From Rhizomys pruinosus (taxonomy: Eukaryota; Chordata; Mammalia; Rodentia; Spalacidae): a stretch of DNA of 64,000 nt. The stretch covers positions 63,400-127,399 of the forward strand of contig VZQC01008777.1 in assembly GCA_009823505.1 (NCBI GenBank), read 5' to 3'. Under the pieces are notes generated by a model. It had not been told where the DNA came from. It saw nothing but the letters and a program-made list of their open reading frames with translations, and searched no databases. Positions 23,357 through 34,888 of this stretch are shown one piece after another. Positions within the stretch are counted from its first letter, which is position 1. Each line of letters starts with the position of its first letter. The position numbers and the translations under genes were made by a program.

Positions 23357-23548
23357 TTGTTTTATGTGACATACAGGTATGTATGTGCACCACATGCATG
23401 CAGTGCTCTCTGAGGCCAGAACAGGCTGTCACAACTCTTGGAAGTGGGGTTGAAGATGATTGTAAACTATACTATGGGTGCTAGGAACTAAACTCTAATT
23501 CTCTGCAAGGGCAATAAGATCTCTTAACTGCTAAATCATCTGTCCTAA
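23357..23548 (-). mobile_element. old B3 SINE
   Basis: 'gtgcaccacatgcatgcagtg' region, 'tgaggccagaacagg' and 'tgggtgctaggaac' to 'taaatcatctgtccta'. The 17-bp duplication is absent and divergence is high. Confidence 0.8.
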
Positions 23549-24458
23549 CACAACTCTTAATCCTATTTGGGACCTTGGCTGAAATACAAATTTGTTAAGA
23601 TGAAGCCTTCTAGGCCTTTGTGATAGACTTTTAGAACTCACGATTCTTTGAACATTACTAATGTATGATGACGGCCTTTTCATTTTCAACAATATCTTCC
23701 AGAACCAAAATTTTGATTTTATGTTTAGATTCTGAGACCATTACTTCTGAATCAGTTCTGATTCCTTTTCTGTCCCTATATATTGAAGTCATCTTTTACA
23801 GGCTACTGTTTTATTGAAGTGTTGAATGCATCACACGTTGCATAATTATGGCATTCAATATTTTTGGCACTCTAGGCATGATAAGTATATTGACTTTCAA
23901 TATTGCACTCCTGGATATTTTGACCCTGTTCTAGCCTCTTCCCTCTCAGCAGTCCTCCGCTAACATCATCATTTGAGCGCTGATGACTCTGATTTCATGT
24001 ATTCAAGCCTAGGGCAAATTGTCATTATTTTCTTATTTTAATTAAGGCATCTTGGGATTTATGAAATTTTAGTTTAAAAATATTGTTAAGTCTAACACCA
24101 GAACTGTAGAAACATAAAACTTTGGAATGAAATTGCTGGGAAATGTAGAATAGAAGAAGGAATTATATGTGTTGGAAAGAACTTTTATCTTCTTCACAAT
24201 TAGGGAAAAATTACCTTTTTATATAATATGAAGACAGAGTTAAAGAACTCAGCCACCCTGAAAATGCCTTTGACTTCAGATACCTTATTCTCTAGAAGGA
24301 TAGAAGAAATTACACTATATATATACATGTATGTATATACATACATATAAATAGTAATAAGAAATTTTAACTTGTAATTCTTTTGCAGTTATTAAAGTTA
24401 TTAAGATTCAAAAAATTTTAAATGATCACTTGGTGAGCTCAAGGCACTATCTCATGGA

Positions 24459-24492
<34 letters not shown>

Positions 24493-24504
24493 TCATGTGT
24501 GTAT
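23549..24504. other. unrecognised intergenic sequence with (GT)n
   Basis: Contains a TA/CATG-rich patch near 24318-24350 and a (GT)n run at 24462-24490. Nothing else supported. Confidence 0.5.
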
Positions 24505-24730
24505 TTCCTAATGACTAATGATATGGAGCATCACTTCACATGAATAATGTTTAGCTGTATTTTTTGGAGGTATATTTTCTCAATTATATTACTTTTAAAA
24601 AGACTGGTTTGCTGTTCTGTTGTTGAGCTGTGAGAATTCTTTAAATTATTTCGACATTAGATTTTAACCAGATATACGATTTGGAAATATTTTCTCATAC
24701 TTGTATGTTACTTTTCATTCCTTTTCATTT

Positions 24731-24872
24731 TGTTCTGAGTCAGGGTCTCCCTGTAATGCCAGCTGGCCTGGAACACATTATGTAGACCAGGCTGTCCTCA
24801 ATTTCACAGAGATCTGCCTGCCTCTGCCTCTAGGGTGTGGGGGTTAAAGCTGTGCCCCACCATTCCAGGTGT
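24731..24872 (-). mobile_element. B1 SINE
   Basis: 'gtcagggtctccctgtaatg' to 'gccccaccattccaggtg' in antisense, nested in old L1. A short 'tcattttg' repeat flanks it. Confidence 0.88.
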
Positions 24873-25149
24873 TTTCTCATTTTGATAGGATTATTTTGGT
24901 GCATTGTTTTTAATTTTGATAAGGTGTAATTCATCTTCTCTATGATGCCCATGCTTCTGGTATAATTTAGTCGTCCCTTTTTGAAAACCAAGTCATGAAG
25001 CTGTGCCCTATTTCCCCCCATGAGTTTTATAGGTTTTGGTCTTATATTTAAATATTTATTCCTCTTTGAGTTAATATCTGCACAACAAATGCAGTGTGGA
25101 CTGAAAGTCATTCTTTTGTATGTAGATGAATACTTGTTCAAGTACCATT

Positions 25150-25404
25150 CTTTTTTAATTTTTTTAATTAATTTTATTTATTTCTGTATGTGTATGAATG
25201 TACTGTCTGCATGCAAGCTTGTGCACCCATGTCGTGCAATGCCGCGGAGGTCAGAAGAGTGTGTCAGATTCCCCTGGAACTGGAGTTCTCCTGGAATTGG
25301 AGTTTCAGACGGTTCTCGGCCGCCATGTGGGTGCTGGGGATCGAACCGGGGTCCTCTGTAAGAGCGGTCGGTGCTCTTAACCGCTAGGCCATCTCTCCAG
25401 CCCC
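25150..25404 (-). mobile_element. B3-like SINE, subfamily II, 12-bp target duplication
   Basis: Full-length antisense copy between perfect 'tcaagtaccatt' duplications (25138-25149 and 25405-25416). It has the 17-bp duplication and subfamily II variants. Confidence 0.96.
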
Positions 25405-25518
25405 TCAAGTACCATTTGTTAAAGGACTCCTCTTTGCTGGATGCCTCACTTTCCCTTGCCCACAGTCATTTGACAATAAATGTGATTCTAATTATTCTTG
25501 TTAAGCCAGTGTTTCAAT

Positions 25519-25550
25519 CTCTCTCTGTGTCTCTCTCTCTCTCTCTCTCT

Positions 25551-25588
<38 letters not shown>

Positions 25589-25598
25589 CTCTCTCTCT
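25519..25598. repeat. (TC)n array with TGTG interruptions
   Basis: CT dinucleotides broken by three 'ctgtgtct' steps. It is polypyrimidine on this strand. Confidence 0.95.
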
Positions 25599-25798
25599 CC
25601 TTTGATTAAATAATGGAAACAATTTGTTATAGTTTTAATGCTTTATTTTGGGAATCATATCTATATTTCACTGATAACATAGCTTTGGGTTTTATTACTT
25701 TCAGTGTAAAATTGTGGTTCTACAATAGTTTATTAATGTGATCTATTAATGGACTTAGGTCCACACTTGCTATCTTGGTTCTGAAATTTTGGAAAATC

Positions 25799-26043
25799 TT
25801 TTTTTTAATTTTTAATTTTTTTTTGTATGTGTATGAATGTGCTGTCTGCATGTAGGTTTGTGCACCCGTGTCGTGCAATGCTGCGGAGGTCAGAAGAGGG
25901 TGTCGGATTCCCCTGGAACTGGAGTTCTCCTGGAATTGGAGTTACAGACGGTTTTTTGCCACAATGTGGGTGCTGGGGTTCAAACCCGGGTCCTCTGCAA
26001 GAGCAGTTGGTGCTCTTAACCGCTAGGATATCTCTCCAGCCCC
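25799..26043 (-). mobile_element. B3-like SINE, subfamily I, 14-bp target duplication
   Basis: Antisense copy flanked by 'aattttggaaaatc' (25785-25798) and 'aattttggtaaatc' (26044-26057), one mismatch. Subfamily I variants. Confidence 0.95.
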
Positions 26044-26063
26044 AATTTTGGTAAATCCTAAAA

Positions 26064-26222
26064 GCAACTAGGTACTGTGTACACATCTTTAATCCCAGCA
26101 CTTGGCATGCAGGGGTGGGTGGATCTCTGTGAGATCAAGGCCAGCCTGGTCTACATAGTGAGTTCCAGTCTAGCTGTAGATACAGAGGAAACCCCGTCTC
26201 AAAACCAAAACCAAAACAAAAC
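26064..26222 (+). mobile_element. B1 SINE
   Basis: 'tttaatcccagcacttggca' to 'accccgtctcaaaaccaaaa' with a CAAAA-rich tail. The 5' end is diverged ('ggtactgtgtacaca'). Confidence 0.9.
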
Positions 26223-26414
26223 TCCAAATCTTAAAAGTACTTACAAAATTTCCTAAACATGTTAGTCAGGTGGAAATATTAAGATGGGTTTAGGAAGAAT
26301 CATTTACATTATACATGTGTGGGGGGCATCTGAGTGTACATGTATGTATAGGTGGGCATACATATGTGGGCATGTGGGCATAGAACCCAGAAAACATCCT
26401 TGAACATCATTCTT

Positions 26415-26656
26415 CATATGTTCTACACCCCTTGTTGAGATATGACCCCTTACTAGCCTAGAACTCACCAAGTAGGCTAGGCTGGCCGGCCAGGGAGCCC
26501 CAGGGATTGCCCTGTTTCCTCCTGCCTAGTGCTGGAATTACAATCATATGACACCATGCCTGGCTTTTTTGATACAGAGACTCCGAGGATCAAACTCAGG
26601 CCCTCGTGTTTGGAAGATAAGTACTTCACTGACATAGTCGTCTCCCCAGCCAGATT
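26415..26656 (-). mobile_element. B4-family SINE
   Basis: B1 half 'aactcaccaagtaggctagg' to 'acaccatgcctggc', then ID half 'gaggatcaaactcaggcc' to 'gtcgtctccccagcc', antisense. Confidence 0.8.
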
Positions 26657-27008
26657 AATAATTTTAAATGTGACTTTCAATTATATTATATGAACTATGC
26701 TTTTTCTATTCAATTTCATCATGATAAGATAAAGTGAATAATTTTTCAAGTTAAGGATCCACGTTAAGTTCATATAAATACCCATTTAATTCTTATTTTA
26801 TGAAGTGTGTTCAATGGATTCTATCTTCAATCTGAACTTTATTAAAATGACTGTTAATGAAGATTTAATTTAAAAGTAACCCGAAAAAATAGAAAGATTA
26901 ATGAAATTTCAATGTCTAAATTTAAGTTTGGCTGAATTTCTTCACCTTTGTTAATATTACTAGATATCTCATCATAGTTTGCTTCATCTGTGTCTTTGTG
27001 GGTACATG

Positions 27009-27010
<2 letters not shown>
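26657..27010. other. unrecognised intergenic sequence
   Basis: AT-rich; no supported feature. Confidence 0.5.

Positions 27011-27067
<57 letters not shown>
27011..27067. repeat. compound (TC)n(TA)n microsatellite
   Basis: About 11 TC units pass directly into about 17 TA units. Confidence 0.97.
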
Positions 27068-27071
<4 letters not shown>

Positions 27072-27077
27072 CAAATC

Positions 27078-27245
27078 TGAGAGAAAGATGCCGGACAATT
27101 ATGGCAGAATGCCTATCTCTGGGAGTGGGGGGGTGGAGGGATTGGGGGGGGGTATGTAAATGAAAATAAGCCTGAACTGAATTGAAAAAATGTATGAAAT
27201 GCACAAACAATCATAAAAAAATTTAATTAAAAAAAAAAAAAAAAA
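27078..27245 (+). mobile_element. L1 3'-end fragment with A tail
   Basis: 'ggcagaatgcctatct', a G-rich run, 'gaaaaaatgtatgaaatgca' and a final A tract match the 3' ends of L1-A and of the inverted L1 at 32408. It is heavily 5'-truncated. Confidence 0.8.
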
Positions 27246-27919
27246 TAAAACACACAGTGTAAGTGTATTATTGAGATATAATGCTTTATAAGAACAAGAA
27301 ACAAACTGGTCCTTCCTCTTAGTAATTAGTACTTTAAAAAAGACCACTCATCTCACTTTCAGTCCTTGAATTGTGGAATTTTTGAAACGAAGCACAATTT
27401 TTTTTTTTTTCATTTCTAAGCTTTATTTATAATCTTATTTTTTTTTTTTTTTTGTTGTTGTTAGAAAAGTGGTTACTGGATTACTGTTTCTATTAAGAGA
27501 ATGTCTGAATTCACTCATCATCAAAACACTGAAAAANAAAAACATTTTTGGAATTCTTGTAATCATCTCAGCATCAGTTAGGGAATGGGCTATACACCAA
27601 ATGGGTACTATACAGATAGAACTCAATTTGTCCAATCAGAGAGACTGCTTCCCTGCACGCTCACTAAAACAACAGCAGCAAAGCCCACATTACCCTCCTA
27701 GATATCTTTATCTGCCTACTCTACATTCATTGACTGAGGTATATTGTTTAATAATTAACTTTCTGTGCTTGTAGTATGTTATAGAATGTACTAAAGACTG
27801 TGATGAATGATGGTTAAAATGACACAATCCCTGTTCATAATGAGCTGTGAAAATAAAGGGACATGGGTTGGGAAAGCAATTCTTCGGTGCAGTAAACATT
27901 TTTAAGAGTGAACAGGCTC
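27246..27919. other. unrecognised sequence with T tracts and one N
   Basis: Two T tracts (27398-27410 and 27438-27454) and an undetermined base at 27537. A 101-codon plus frame crosses the N and is not called. Confidence 0.45.
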
Positions 27920-28170
27920 GGGGCTGGAGAGATGGCCTAGCGGTTAAGAGCACCGACTGCTCTTGCAGAGGACCGAGGTTCAATCCCCAGCACCCACATG
28001 GCGGCTAAGAACCGTCTGTAACTCCAATTCCAGGAGAACTCCAGTTCCAGGGGAATCCGAGACCCTCTTCTGACCTCCGCGGCATTGCACGACACGGGTG
28101 CACAAACCTACATGCAGACAGTACATTCATACTCAAACAAAAAATAAAAAAAATTAAAATTAAAAAAAAG
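27920..28170 (+). mobile_element. B3-like SINE, subfamily I
   Basis: Full-length sense copy from 'ggggctggagagatgg' to an A-rich tail, with 17-bp duplication and 'ctcttgcagagg'. Confidence 0.95.
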
Positions 28171-29236
28171 TGAGGCTACAAGGCAGAACACTGCCACATC
28201 TTTGACCTGAGCACATTCTGAAACTGGTGATTTTGAGCTTCATGTTCCTTGTAACTTTTTGAATACCCAATCTAGAGGTACCAACAGGAAACCTCCACTG
28301 TATAAATCTTGGTGGACAAATATAATATTTTTAGTCTAAGTTATGAATCAGAAATGACCATCTCCTGTAGAAACTAGAGAGTGTAATGGATGCTAAGTAG
28401 AGTTCAGACCTCTCTGTGAACTGTATCACCGGGAGCCTTCCTTGAAGCAGCTCCAAAGAAGTAATTAGCAGTATGTGGATAGGTCAAAAAGTTTCAAGCT
28501 ATGAATTTATTTTCAATTTGTCCCTGAACACATCGAGGTTAACGTGAGTTAATACATGTAATCTTACCACTATTATCACCATTCACTTTTCTCTGTTTTG
28601 CTTTGATATCTCTTTCCTGAAGGTATATACAAGTTCCTGCTCCAAAGGGGGTCCAAAGGATTTATTCCTGGACAATGTGATGTGCCTTTCATGGGATATT
28701 TCTTGATCCTTTCAATAGCCTGATGGTTGTATCTGACCTATGCTCAGGTGCTTCTTTGCAGGAAATTTATTTATATTGGCAGATGTTCTTGTGACTCTTG
28801 TCTGACTTACATCCAGTAATCAAGTTAACCCTTCTCCCTGACAGGGAAGACCAGGAAATAATTAGGTTTAGGTGTATGAGTCCAGTAAGCAGGAGTTCTG
28901 TGGGATCACACTATAGCACTGTGATGCTAGCTGCAGTCCATGGAAGACTTGCGGTTAGTGGTGCAGGGCAAGCTGTTCATAAAGACCTGAATGCAGGTGT
29001 AAAATGTAGATATTTGGTCCACCACATTGTTGAATTGGGGAGATGCAGAGCTGGGGTGTGTGTTGAAGACAACTAACTGTAACCATTCAACCTACATTGA
29101 AGGTTGGGGCTGAGACATAAAATCAGAGTCCAATAGACATCCCAGAATTTCCTTATTTACCTTTTTAATTTATGAGTAGATAAGTAAAATTCAGAAAGTT
29201 ACTCTCAATTTTCTATATTGTTTGCCTATTTCCTGT
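28171..29236. other. unrecognised intergenic sequence
   Basis: A 92-codon frame at 28798-29076, opening on TTG, has no recognisable domain and no similarity I can name. It is not called as a gene. Confidence 0.45.
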
Positions 29237-29248
29237 CTTAATTTATAT

Positions 29249-29406
29249 ATATATATATATTTTTGGTCTTTTTGAGACAGGGTCTCTCTTTAGTCTCAGC
29301 TTGCCTGGAACTCACTATGTAGACCAGGCTGGCTTTGAACTCACAGAGATCTGCCTGCCTCTGCCTCCCGAGTGCTAGGATTAAAGGCATGCACCACCAC
29401 ACCTGG
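29249..29406 (-). mobile_element. B1 SINE with 12-bp target duplication
   Basis: Antisense B1 flanked by 'cttaatttatat' at 29237-29248 and 29407-29418. The AT run at its left lies between the duplication and the tail. Confidence 0.95.
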
Positions 29407-29649
29407 CTTAATTTATATTCTTATATTTAAGTCTCTTTTGCTTCTATTTACTTAATTTTGACTTGATTTTAAGACCTTATCAGGCATACATTGCTCTATG
29501 CTATAAATTACTCAAATGTAGCTTGAGAATTTTCTCAGTCTTACTGGATTATCTAGTGCTGGGATAACTGCCAGAACTAGTCAGTTAAGTGAGCACATTT
29601 TAGACTAAACTATAGAATTATTGAATTTCATCATTTTCCCTTTTGTTGC

Positions 29650-30310
29650 TTTATTTTTTTTCCTTGTTACTCTGAAGTGTGACAATTCCTGAATATTTCC
29701 TCAACTTTATGACCTTAACATTTTTGAATTGTCAACTGTTGGGTAAAACATCCTTTCCTTTGAATATTTCTGCAATGAAAAAGCACTTATTTTGCAAGAA
29801 TACTATAGTAATGAGATTTTCAGTAAGTGCTTATGAATGTACCTTATTTCATTTTTATTTATCCTTGATCACCTCACCCAGTATTCTGCAGATCTGTTAG
29901 AAATATTCTCTAATAGTTCTCATTTCTTCTCTAAGCCACATATTATTTAGAAACATGCTTTGTTTCATATATATATATATATATATTATGATTTTACCAA
30001 TTTCCAAGTTCATTTCATTTGGTCAGGGAATGTACATCATATTTTGACATTGACTACAATTTATCTTAACCTAGGATTTGTATCCTTTAATGAAGATTCT
30101 ATGATCACTGGAAAGAATATCTATTTGATATAGTTGTGTGAAGTCCATAAATGTAAAGTAGCTCAGGCTGTTATAATCTCGAAATGTGGTGTTACTTTTT
30201 TGTTCATATATTTTAAAGTGTGGCTATTAGAATATTACACATTTATGGTTGTTTTATCCTTCAAATAAATTGATAGTTTATTGTATGAAATATTCCTTTA
30301 GGACTGGGTC
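29650..30310 (-). mobile_element. old mammalian L1 ORF2 fragment
   Basis: Antisense text such as 'tttcatttggtcagggaatg', 'tgatcactggaaagaatat' and 'gatatagttgtgtgaagtcc' follows the usual order of the old L1 ORF2 region. No intact frame. Confidence 0.7.
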
Positions 30311-30440
30311 AAAGAACTGACTGAAACAATTAACTTCTCTCCCAAACAATAAACCTCTGCAGAGAAAAATTTTAAAAAGACTGAGTAAAAGATGCAAGAC
30401 ATGTGTGGCAGAATGCATGAACTCCTATGATGATTTTTAT
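30311..30440 (+). mobile_element. rodent L1 3'-UTR fragment
   Basis: 'aaagaactgactgaaacaat', 'aaactgagtaaaag'-like text and 'ggcagaatgcatgaact' match the sense 3' UTR of L1-B and L1-A. It is a short piece within older L1 sequence. Confidence 0.7.
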
Positions 30441-30555
30441 CTATAAGTCTATTTTACCTGGTATTGATTTTGTCTTTAGCTTTTTACCTGTTTACCTAAC
30501 ACTTCTTTTTCTATCATTTTAATTTTTTTTCTTTTTCTGAGATAGGATCTTTCTT

Positions 30556-30579
<24 letters not shown>

Positions 30580-30586
<7 letters not shown>

Positions 30587-30780
30587 ATATATATTTTGTA
30601 CAAGATTATCAAATCTAGACCCGTGTTCCCCACCCTATGCCCCACCCCACCAGAGCTCATGTATTTTGCCAAACATGCTTTTCATCTCTTTCTCAGTCTT
30701 TCTCGATATTCTCCATGTGGAAGTTAACTGTTTTGAGCAGAAGTTCGCTGTTTTAGTCAGTTCTTTGATGCAGTCCTTTC

Positions 30781-30815
<35 letters not shown>

Positions 30816-30840
30816 CCAATATGCATCACTCCCAACTGCT
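30580..30840 (-). mobile_element. rodent L1 3'-UTR fragment with (TTG)n expansion
   Basis: 'cagaagttcgctgttttag' and 'tcagttctttgatgcag' match L1-B at about 46317-46350. A (TTG)10 array (30782-30812) sits where L1-B has 'tttttttgtttcc'. Confidence 0.75.
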
Positions 30841-30942
30841 TGGACAAAAGCTCAAGGGGCCATCCACAAGAAATACTTACAACTAGGTAACTGGCACTAG
30901 CATCCACAGATGAGGGATACCATTCGTCGTTTGTTTTTCTGG

Positions 30943-31080
30943 GACTGTGTTAGGGTCTTTCTATAGCTCCAGCTGGCCTGAAACTCACTGTGAAGACCAT
31001 GCTGGCATCCGTCTTATGGAGAGTTGCCTGCTTCTGCCTCCTCAGTTCTGGGTTAAAGAATGTGCAGCCATGCCTAGCCT
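30943..31080 (-). mobile_element. B1 SINE, diverged
   Basis: 'gttagggtctttctatagc' to 'gtgcagccatgcctagcc' keeps the B1 order with many substitutions. Confidence 0.85.
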
Positions 31081-31370
31081 GTCCTTTTAGTCTTTTATTC
31101 TTAACCAGTTATGTTATAACTAACTTCTTGTTTATAACATGTAGCTAGACATTTCGTCAAATTAAGTCAAAAGATCCTCGTGTTTCAATTGGTGTTAGTC
31201 TACTAAAATTTAACAAATGCTATGCTTAAATTTAGTTACTATGTTGTATATTAAAAGTTCTCTTCTTGTCTATTTACTTTGTTCTTTTACTACTTTCTTT
31301 GAGAATTAATAGATATTCTTTTTATTTTTAAATTTTAATTCTTAGCTTTTGTTCTAAACCTATAAACGGT

Positions 31371-31567
31371 ATTTTCATGACTATTCTAAGATACATAATT
31401 TTTGTAGTCAAATTATCACAACGTTTTAGACTTAATTTGTATTACATTGTAAGATACAAAAATGTGGCATTTTTATGACTATTCTAAGATATATAATTCT
31501 TTGTAGTCAAATTATCACGACGTTTTAGACTTAATTTGTATTACATTGTAAGATATAAAAATGTGGC
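31371..31567. repeat. 98-bp tandem duplication
   Basis: Copy 1 is 31371-31468 and copy 2 is 31469-31567. They share 'gtagtcaaattatcac' and 'acattgtaagata' in the same order and differ at about five positions plus one indel. Confidence 0.95.
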
Positions 31568-31699
31568 GAGCTGGGCGTGGTGGCACACGCCTTTAATCCT
31601 AGCACTTGGGAGGCAGAGGCAGGCAGATCTTTGTGAGTTCAAGGCCAGCCTGGTCTACAGAGTGAGTTCCAGGACAGCTGGGGCTACAGGGAGACCTGA

Positions 31700-31736
<37 letters not shown>
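31568..31736 (+). mobile_element. B1 SINE, close to consensus
   Basis: 'agctgggcgtggtggcacac' to 'ctacagggagacctgac' and a 36-base A tract. It begins exactly where the 98-bp duplication ends. Confidence 0.95.
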
Positions 31737-31738
<2 letters not shown>

Positions 31739-32407
31739 GGTAACAGTGTGTTTTGCCACTCTCAAGGCTTAGTATTCTTACATCATATGTGATTAAGCAT
31801 ATAATTATAAGCCCTATGATATGTGGCTTTTAGAGAAACCAAGAGAATAGAAAATCCTAGATATTTCCATTGCCCAGTATTCTCTTTTCTTGTACATACA
31901 AATTTCTGTATGTTATCACATTGGTTTCTTTCCAGCCAATAAGAGTTGCATTAGTACATTTTGTGATGTTGATTAACTAATGACTTAAATTTTGTCATTG
32001 ATATTTCTATATGTCAATCTGTGATCTAGTCTGTTCTGCATATATGCAATTTCAAATATATTTTATAGTTTAAAATATTCATTTGGTTATTATATTTTTT
32101 ATTTCTTTGTGAGGACTTTATTTCTCTCACTAGATGCACATTTTCCCCTGATATCCTCAGTATTTGGGATTGGATTCCTAATCCAAACTCTCTTCCTTAT
32201 GGTGTGTATAAGACACTGGGAGTGGGAACTATGGCTCTCACCTTTGCCTTTCAAAAGAAAATCAACTTAATTATCGAGTTTTGTGCCTGTACTTCATTAC
32301 ATCGGCCACCATCTCCTTAACCTGTGTAAGGCCTGAGGCTTAGTAAACTATTCAGATCTGAAGTACTAGCTACTTGATGTAAGAAATCTCCATATAGACT
32401 TTAGGAT
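31737..32407. other. unrecognised intergenic sequence
   Basis: AT-rich; no supported feature. Confidence 0.5.
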
Positions 32408-32925
32408 GTTTTATACTATGTCTGTGAAGAAGCTCATGGGGATTTAAATTCGGATTGCATTGAATCTGTATATTACATTGGGCAGGATGGCCATTTTTAC
32501 TATATTGATTCTTCCAATCCATGAGCATGGGCGTTTCTTCTATCTTCTATTATCTTCCTCAATCTCTTTCTTGAGGGATTTAAAATTTTCATTGTAGAGA
32601 TTTTTAGTGTGTTTGGTCAGGTTTGTTCCCAGATTATTTTTTAGAGGCTATTGTGAGTGAGAAAGTCCCCTTGTATTCCTTCTCCAATTGCTTGTTATTG
32701 GCATAAAAAAGGCTACCAATTTTTCTAAGTTAATTTTGTATCCCACCACTTTACTGAACCTGTTGATGGTTTCTAGTTTTCTGGTGGAGTTTTTGCCTTT
32801 CTTTAGGTATGAATGCATGAACTGGGGTGGGGTGGGGGACATAGAAAAGGAAATTTTTCTAAATTGGACTGAGAAATAATGTATGAAATACACAAAACAT
32901 CAATAAAAATACTTTATAAAAAAGT
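32408..32925 (+). mobile_element. 5'-truncated L1 with 5' inversion (twin priming)
   Basis: The right part (32812-32925) is a sense L1 3' end: 'gaatgcatgaactgggg', 'gaaatacacaaaacatca', A-rich end. The left part (32408-32811) is antisense ORF2; its minus-strand frame contains 'INRFSKVVGYKINLEK', homologous to 'IKSFSKVPGYKFNLEK' of L1-A. Inverted upstream plus sense terminal segment is the classic result of twin priming. No clear target duplication could be fixed. Confidence 0.85.
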
Positions 32926-33154
32926 CCCCAAATGTATACTTTTCTCTTGATTTGGGTTTCATCTGTTGCATCGGGAGGTCTGAATAATAAAAAATGTTTT
33001 CATAATGTGCAGACTTTCTGGCAAAGATAAATTTTGTTAATTTGTAAAGCCATGGACTCCATTTTTTTCTGATCCAAGTTAAATTCAAAGTAGTTGGTAA
33101 GCATCCCTTTATCTGGGTGGAGTTGAAATGACCTTTTGTGTGGGTTGTTTGGGT

Positions 33155-33279
33155 TTTTTGTCTAATTGTAGTGAGACAGAGTTTTACTACATTGTCCCAG
33201 ATTGGCCTCCACCCTGTGATTCTACTGCCTTAATGTTCTCAGTGTTGGGATTACAGTCATGAGCTATCACAGCTGGCTT
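33155..33279 (-). mobile_element. old B1-like SINE
   Basis: 'gtgagacagagttttactac', 'ttgggattacagtcatgagc' and 'cacagctggctt' in B1 order, antisense, diverged. Confidence 0.7.
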
Positions 33280-33522
33280 AACCATCTGTATAGCAGTATA
33301 CCTCTTGTTAGAATATGAGATCCTTGAAATCAGAGTTAAAATATTTTCAGTCTATCTTCATTTCATCACATAGACTGATCAATAGTTATTTGCTGAATGA
33401 ATAAATTGTGAATCTGAAAAGTACCAAATTGCACATTACTTATAATGGAGCAGTTATTAACGTATGAGATGAATGATTTACCCATTCTCCACATGGAAAC
33501 AAAAATATACTATTTGAAAACA

Positions 33523-33664
33523 TTTTGTTGAGATAGGAGCTCGCTATATTGCCTTGCCAGCATCGGACTTGCTGATTAGTGCATCCCAAACTGCCATCAA
33601 CCTCACAGTGACCCACCTGCCTCTGCCTTCCAAGTGCTGGAAGTGTGCACCCCCACACTTAGCT
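33523..33664 (-). mobile_element. old B1-like SINE
   Basis: 'gttgagataggagctcgc' to 'cacacttagctc', keeping 'cacctgcctctgccttccaa'. Diverged. Confidence 0.75.
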
Positions 33665-34663
33665 CAATATAAACTCTTAAATATTCAAAGTAAATTATAT
33701 TCCAGACTACCTGAAATTATGTGATGGCTTCTCTGTGTGCTCTGGATAAAAGGTAATCTCATTTCCCAAGCTTGGATGGAGTTCTGTGTCCTGGCCTTTC
33801 AGGTATCCCCATCTTGTTTCTCAGCACTCTCTTGCTCCTTGTGTTACAGCGCAGTAGCCTTTTTCTGTTTCAAAAACACACTAGACAAGTTTATTTCTGA
33901 ACCAGAGCATTTCAGTTACAGTGTAATTTTTATAATGTTCTCCTACAACTTTTCTCCAAGGCTGTTTTCTGGTTATTGACATCTTGAGAGCTCAGTTCTT
34001 CAGAGAGGTCTTTCTGAATCTGTGTACCTCATCTGATACATTTACACGAGCAGTGTAGTGCCATACAATACTCTGTTAGTCACTGAATTACTTTGGTTTT
34101 CTCTAAGATCAATGAACTCTCCCGAGGGAAGGTTATATAGGAATCATGGGGGTAAAGGGGAAGAAGGAACTCAGGAGTGTGGGGGCAGGGTCATAGGAAA
34201 TGGATATTACCAGTATGAAATGGGGAAAATGGGGGACCTTTAACTTTGGAGGGAGGAGATAACATCAGATAGGAGAGAAAGAGGAGAGATAAATAATTCT
34301 TCGTTGGTATGAAAAACCAGAGGGACAGGTATTAGTTGAAAAGCCTACTGAAAATTTACACATACAATATCTGTACACGAGTGCATGTGTAGAGCTGAAA
34401 GTCATACAACAAGAAACACAGTGCCAGACAGGAGAAACCTCCCTTCAACTTGTGGGTCAGGTTAGTCGAAGAGAACTCAAAGGTAAGACCTTATTGCTGA
34501 AGAGAGGAATGTCTTTGGACACAGGACTTGGAATAATTGAGTTGGAGCTGACCTTGAAGCATCCTCCCTGAAGACTGGCTCTCATAACTTGGAGGACACT
34601 ATGCAAGCTGCTAAGGGACAACATCAAGGAATGGTCCAACTCCAGCTTTAAAGCCTAATAGCT
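33665..34663. other. unrecognised intergenic sequence
   Basis: No supported feature; short frames on both strands look incidental. Confidence 0.5.
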
Positions 34664-34877
34664 GGGGCTGGAGAGATGGCTCAGCGGTTAAGAGCGCAGA
34701 CTGCTCTTACAGAGGAACCAGGTTCGATTCCCAGCACCTACATGGTGGCTAAGAACCATCTTTAACTCCAGTTTCAGGGGAATCTGACACCCTCTTCTGA
34801 CCTCTGCAGCATTGCATAACATGGGTGCACCAACCTACATGCAGACAGTACATTTATACACATAAGAAAAAAAAAAA
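34664..34877 (+). mobile_element. B3-like SINE without the 17-bp duplication
   Basis: Full-length sense element ('ggggctggagagatggctca') with a single 'aactccagtttcaggggaa' and a short A tail. 'aaagcctaa' occurs at both ends (34650-34658 region and 34875-34883), a probable target duplication. Confidence 0.93.
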
Positions 34878-34888
34878 GCCTAAGCGCT

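Larger units (their letters stand above)
24505..25798 (-). mobile_element. old mammalian L1 ORF2 fragment, interrupted
   Basis: Antisense old-L1 text in order: 'cctaatgactaatgatatgg', 'gttgttgagctgtgagaatt', 'gagttttataggttttggtc', 'aagtaccatttgttaaagg'. A B1 (24731-24872), a B3-like SINE (25150-25404) and a (TC)n array interrupt it. It is decayed and has no intact frame. Confidence 0.75.

Noticed and set aside
28798..29076. 92-codon frame with an ordinary-looking composition
   Set aside because: It opens on TTG rather than ATG, matches no family I can name, and has no conserved motif. A pseudogene cannot be excluded, but there is no positive evidence.
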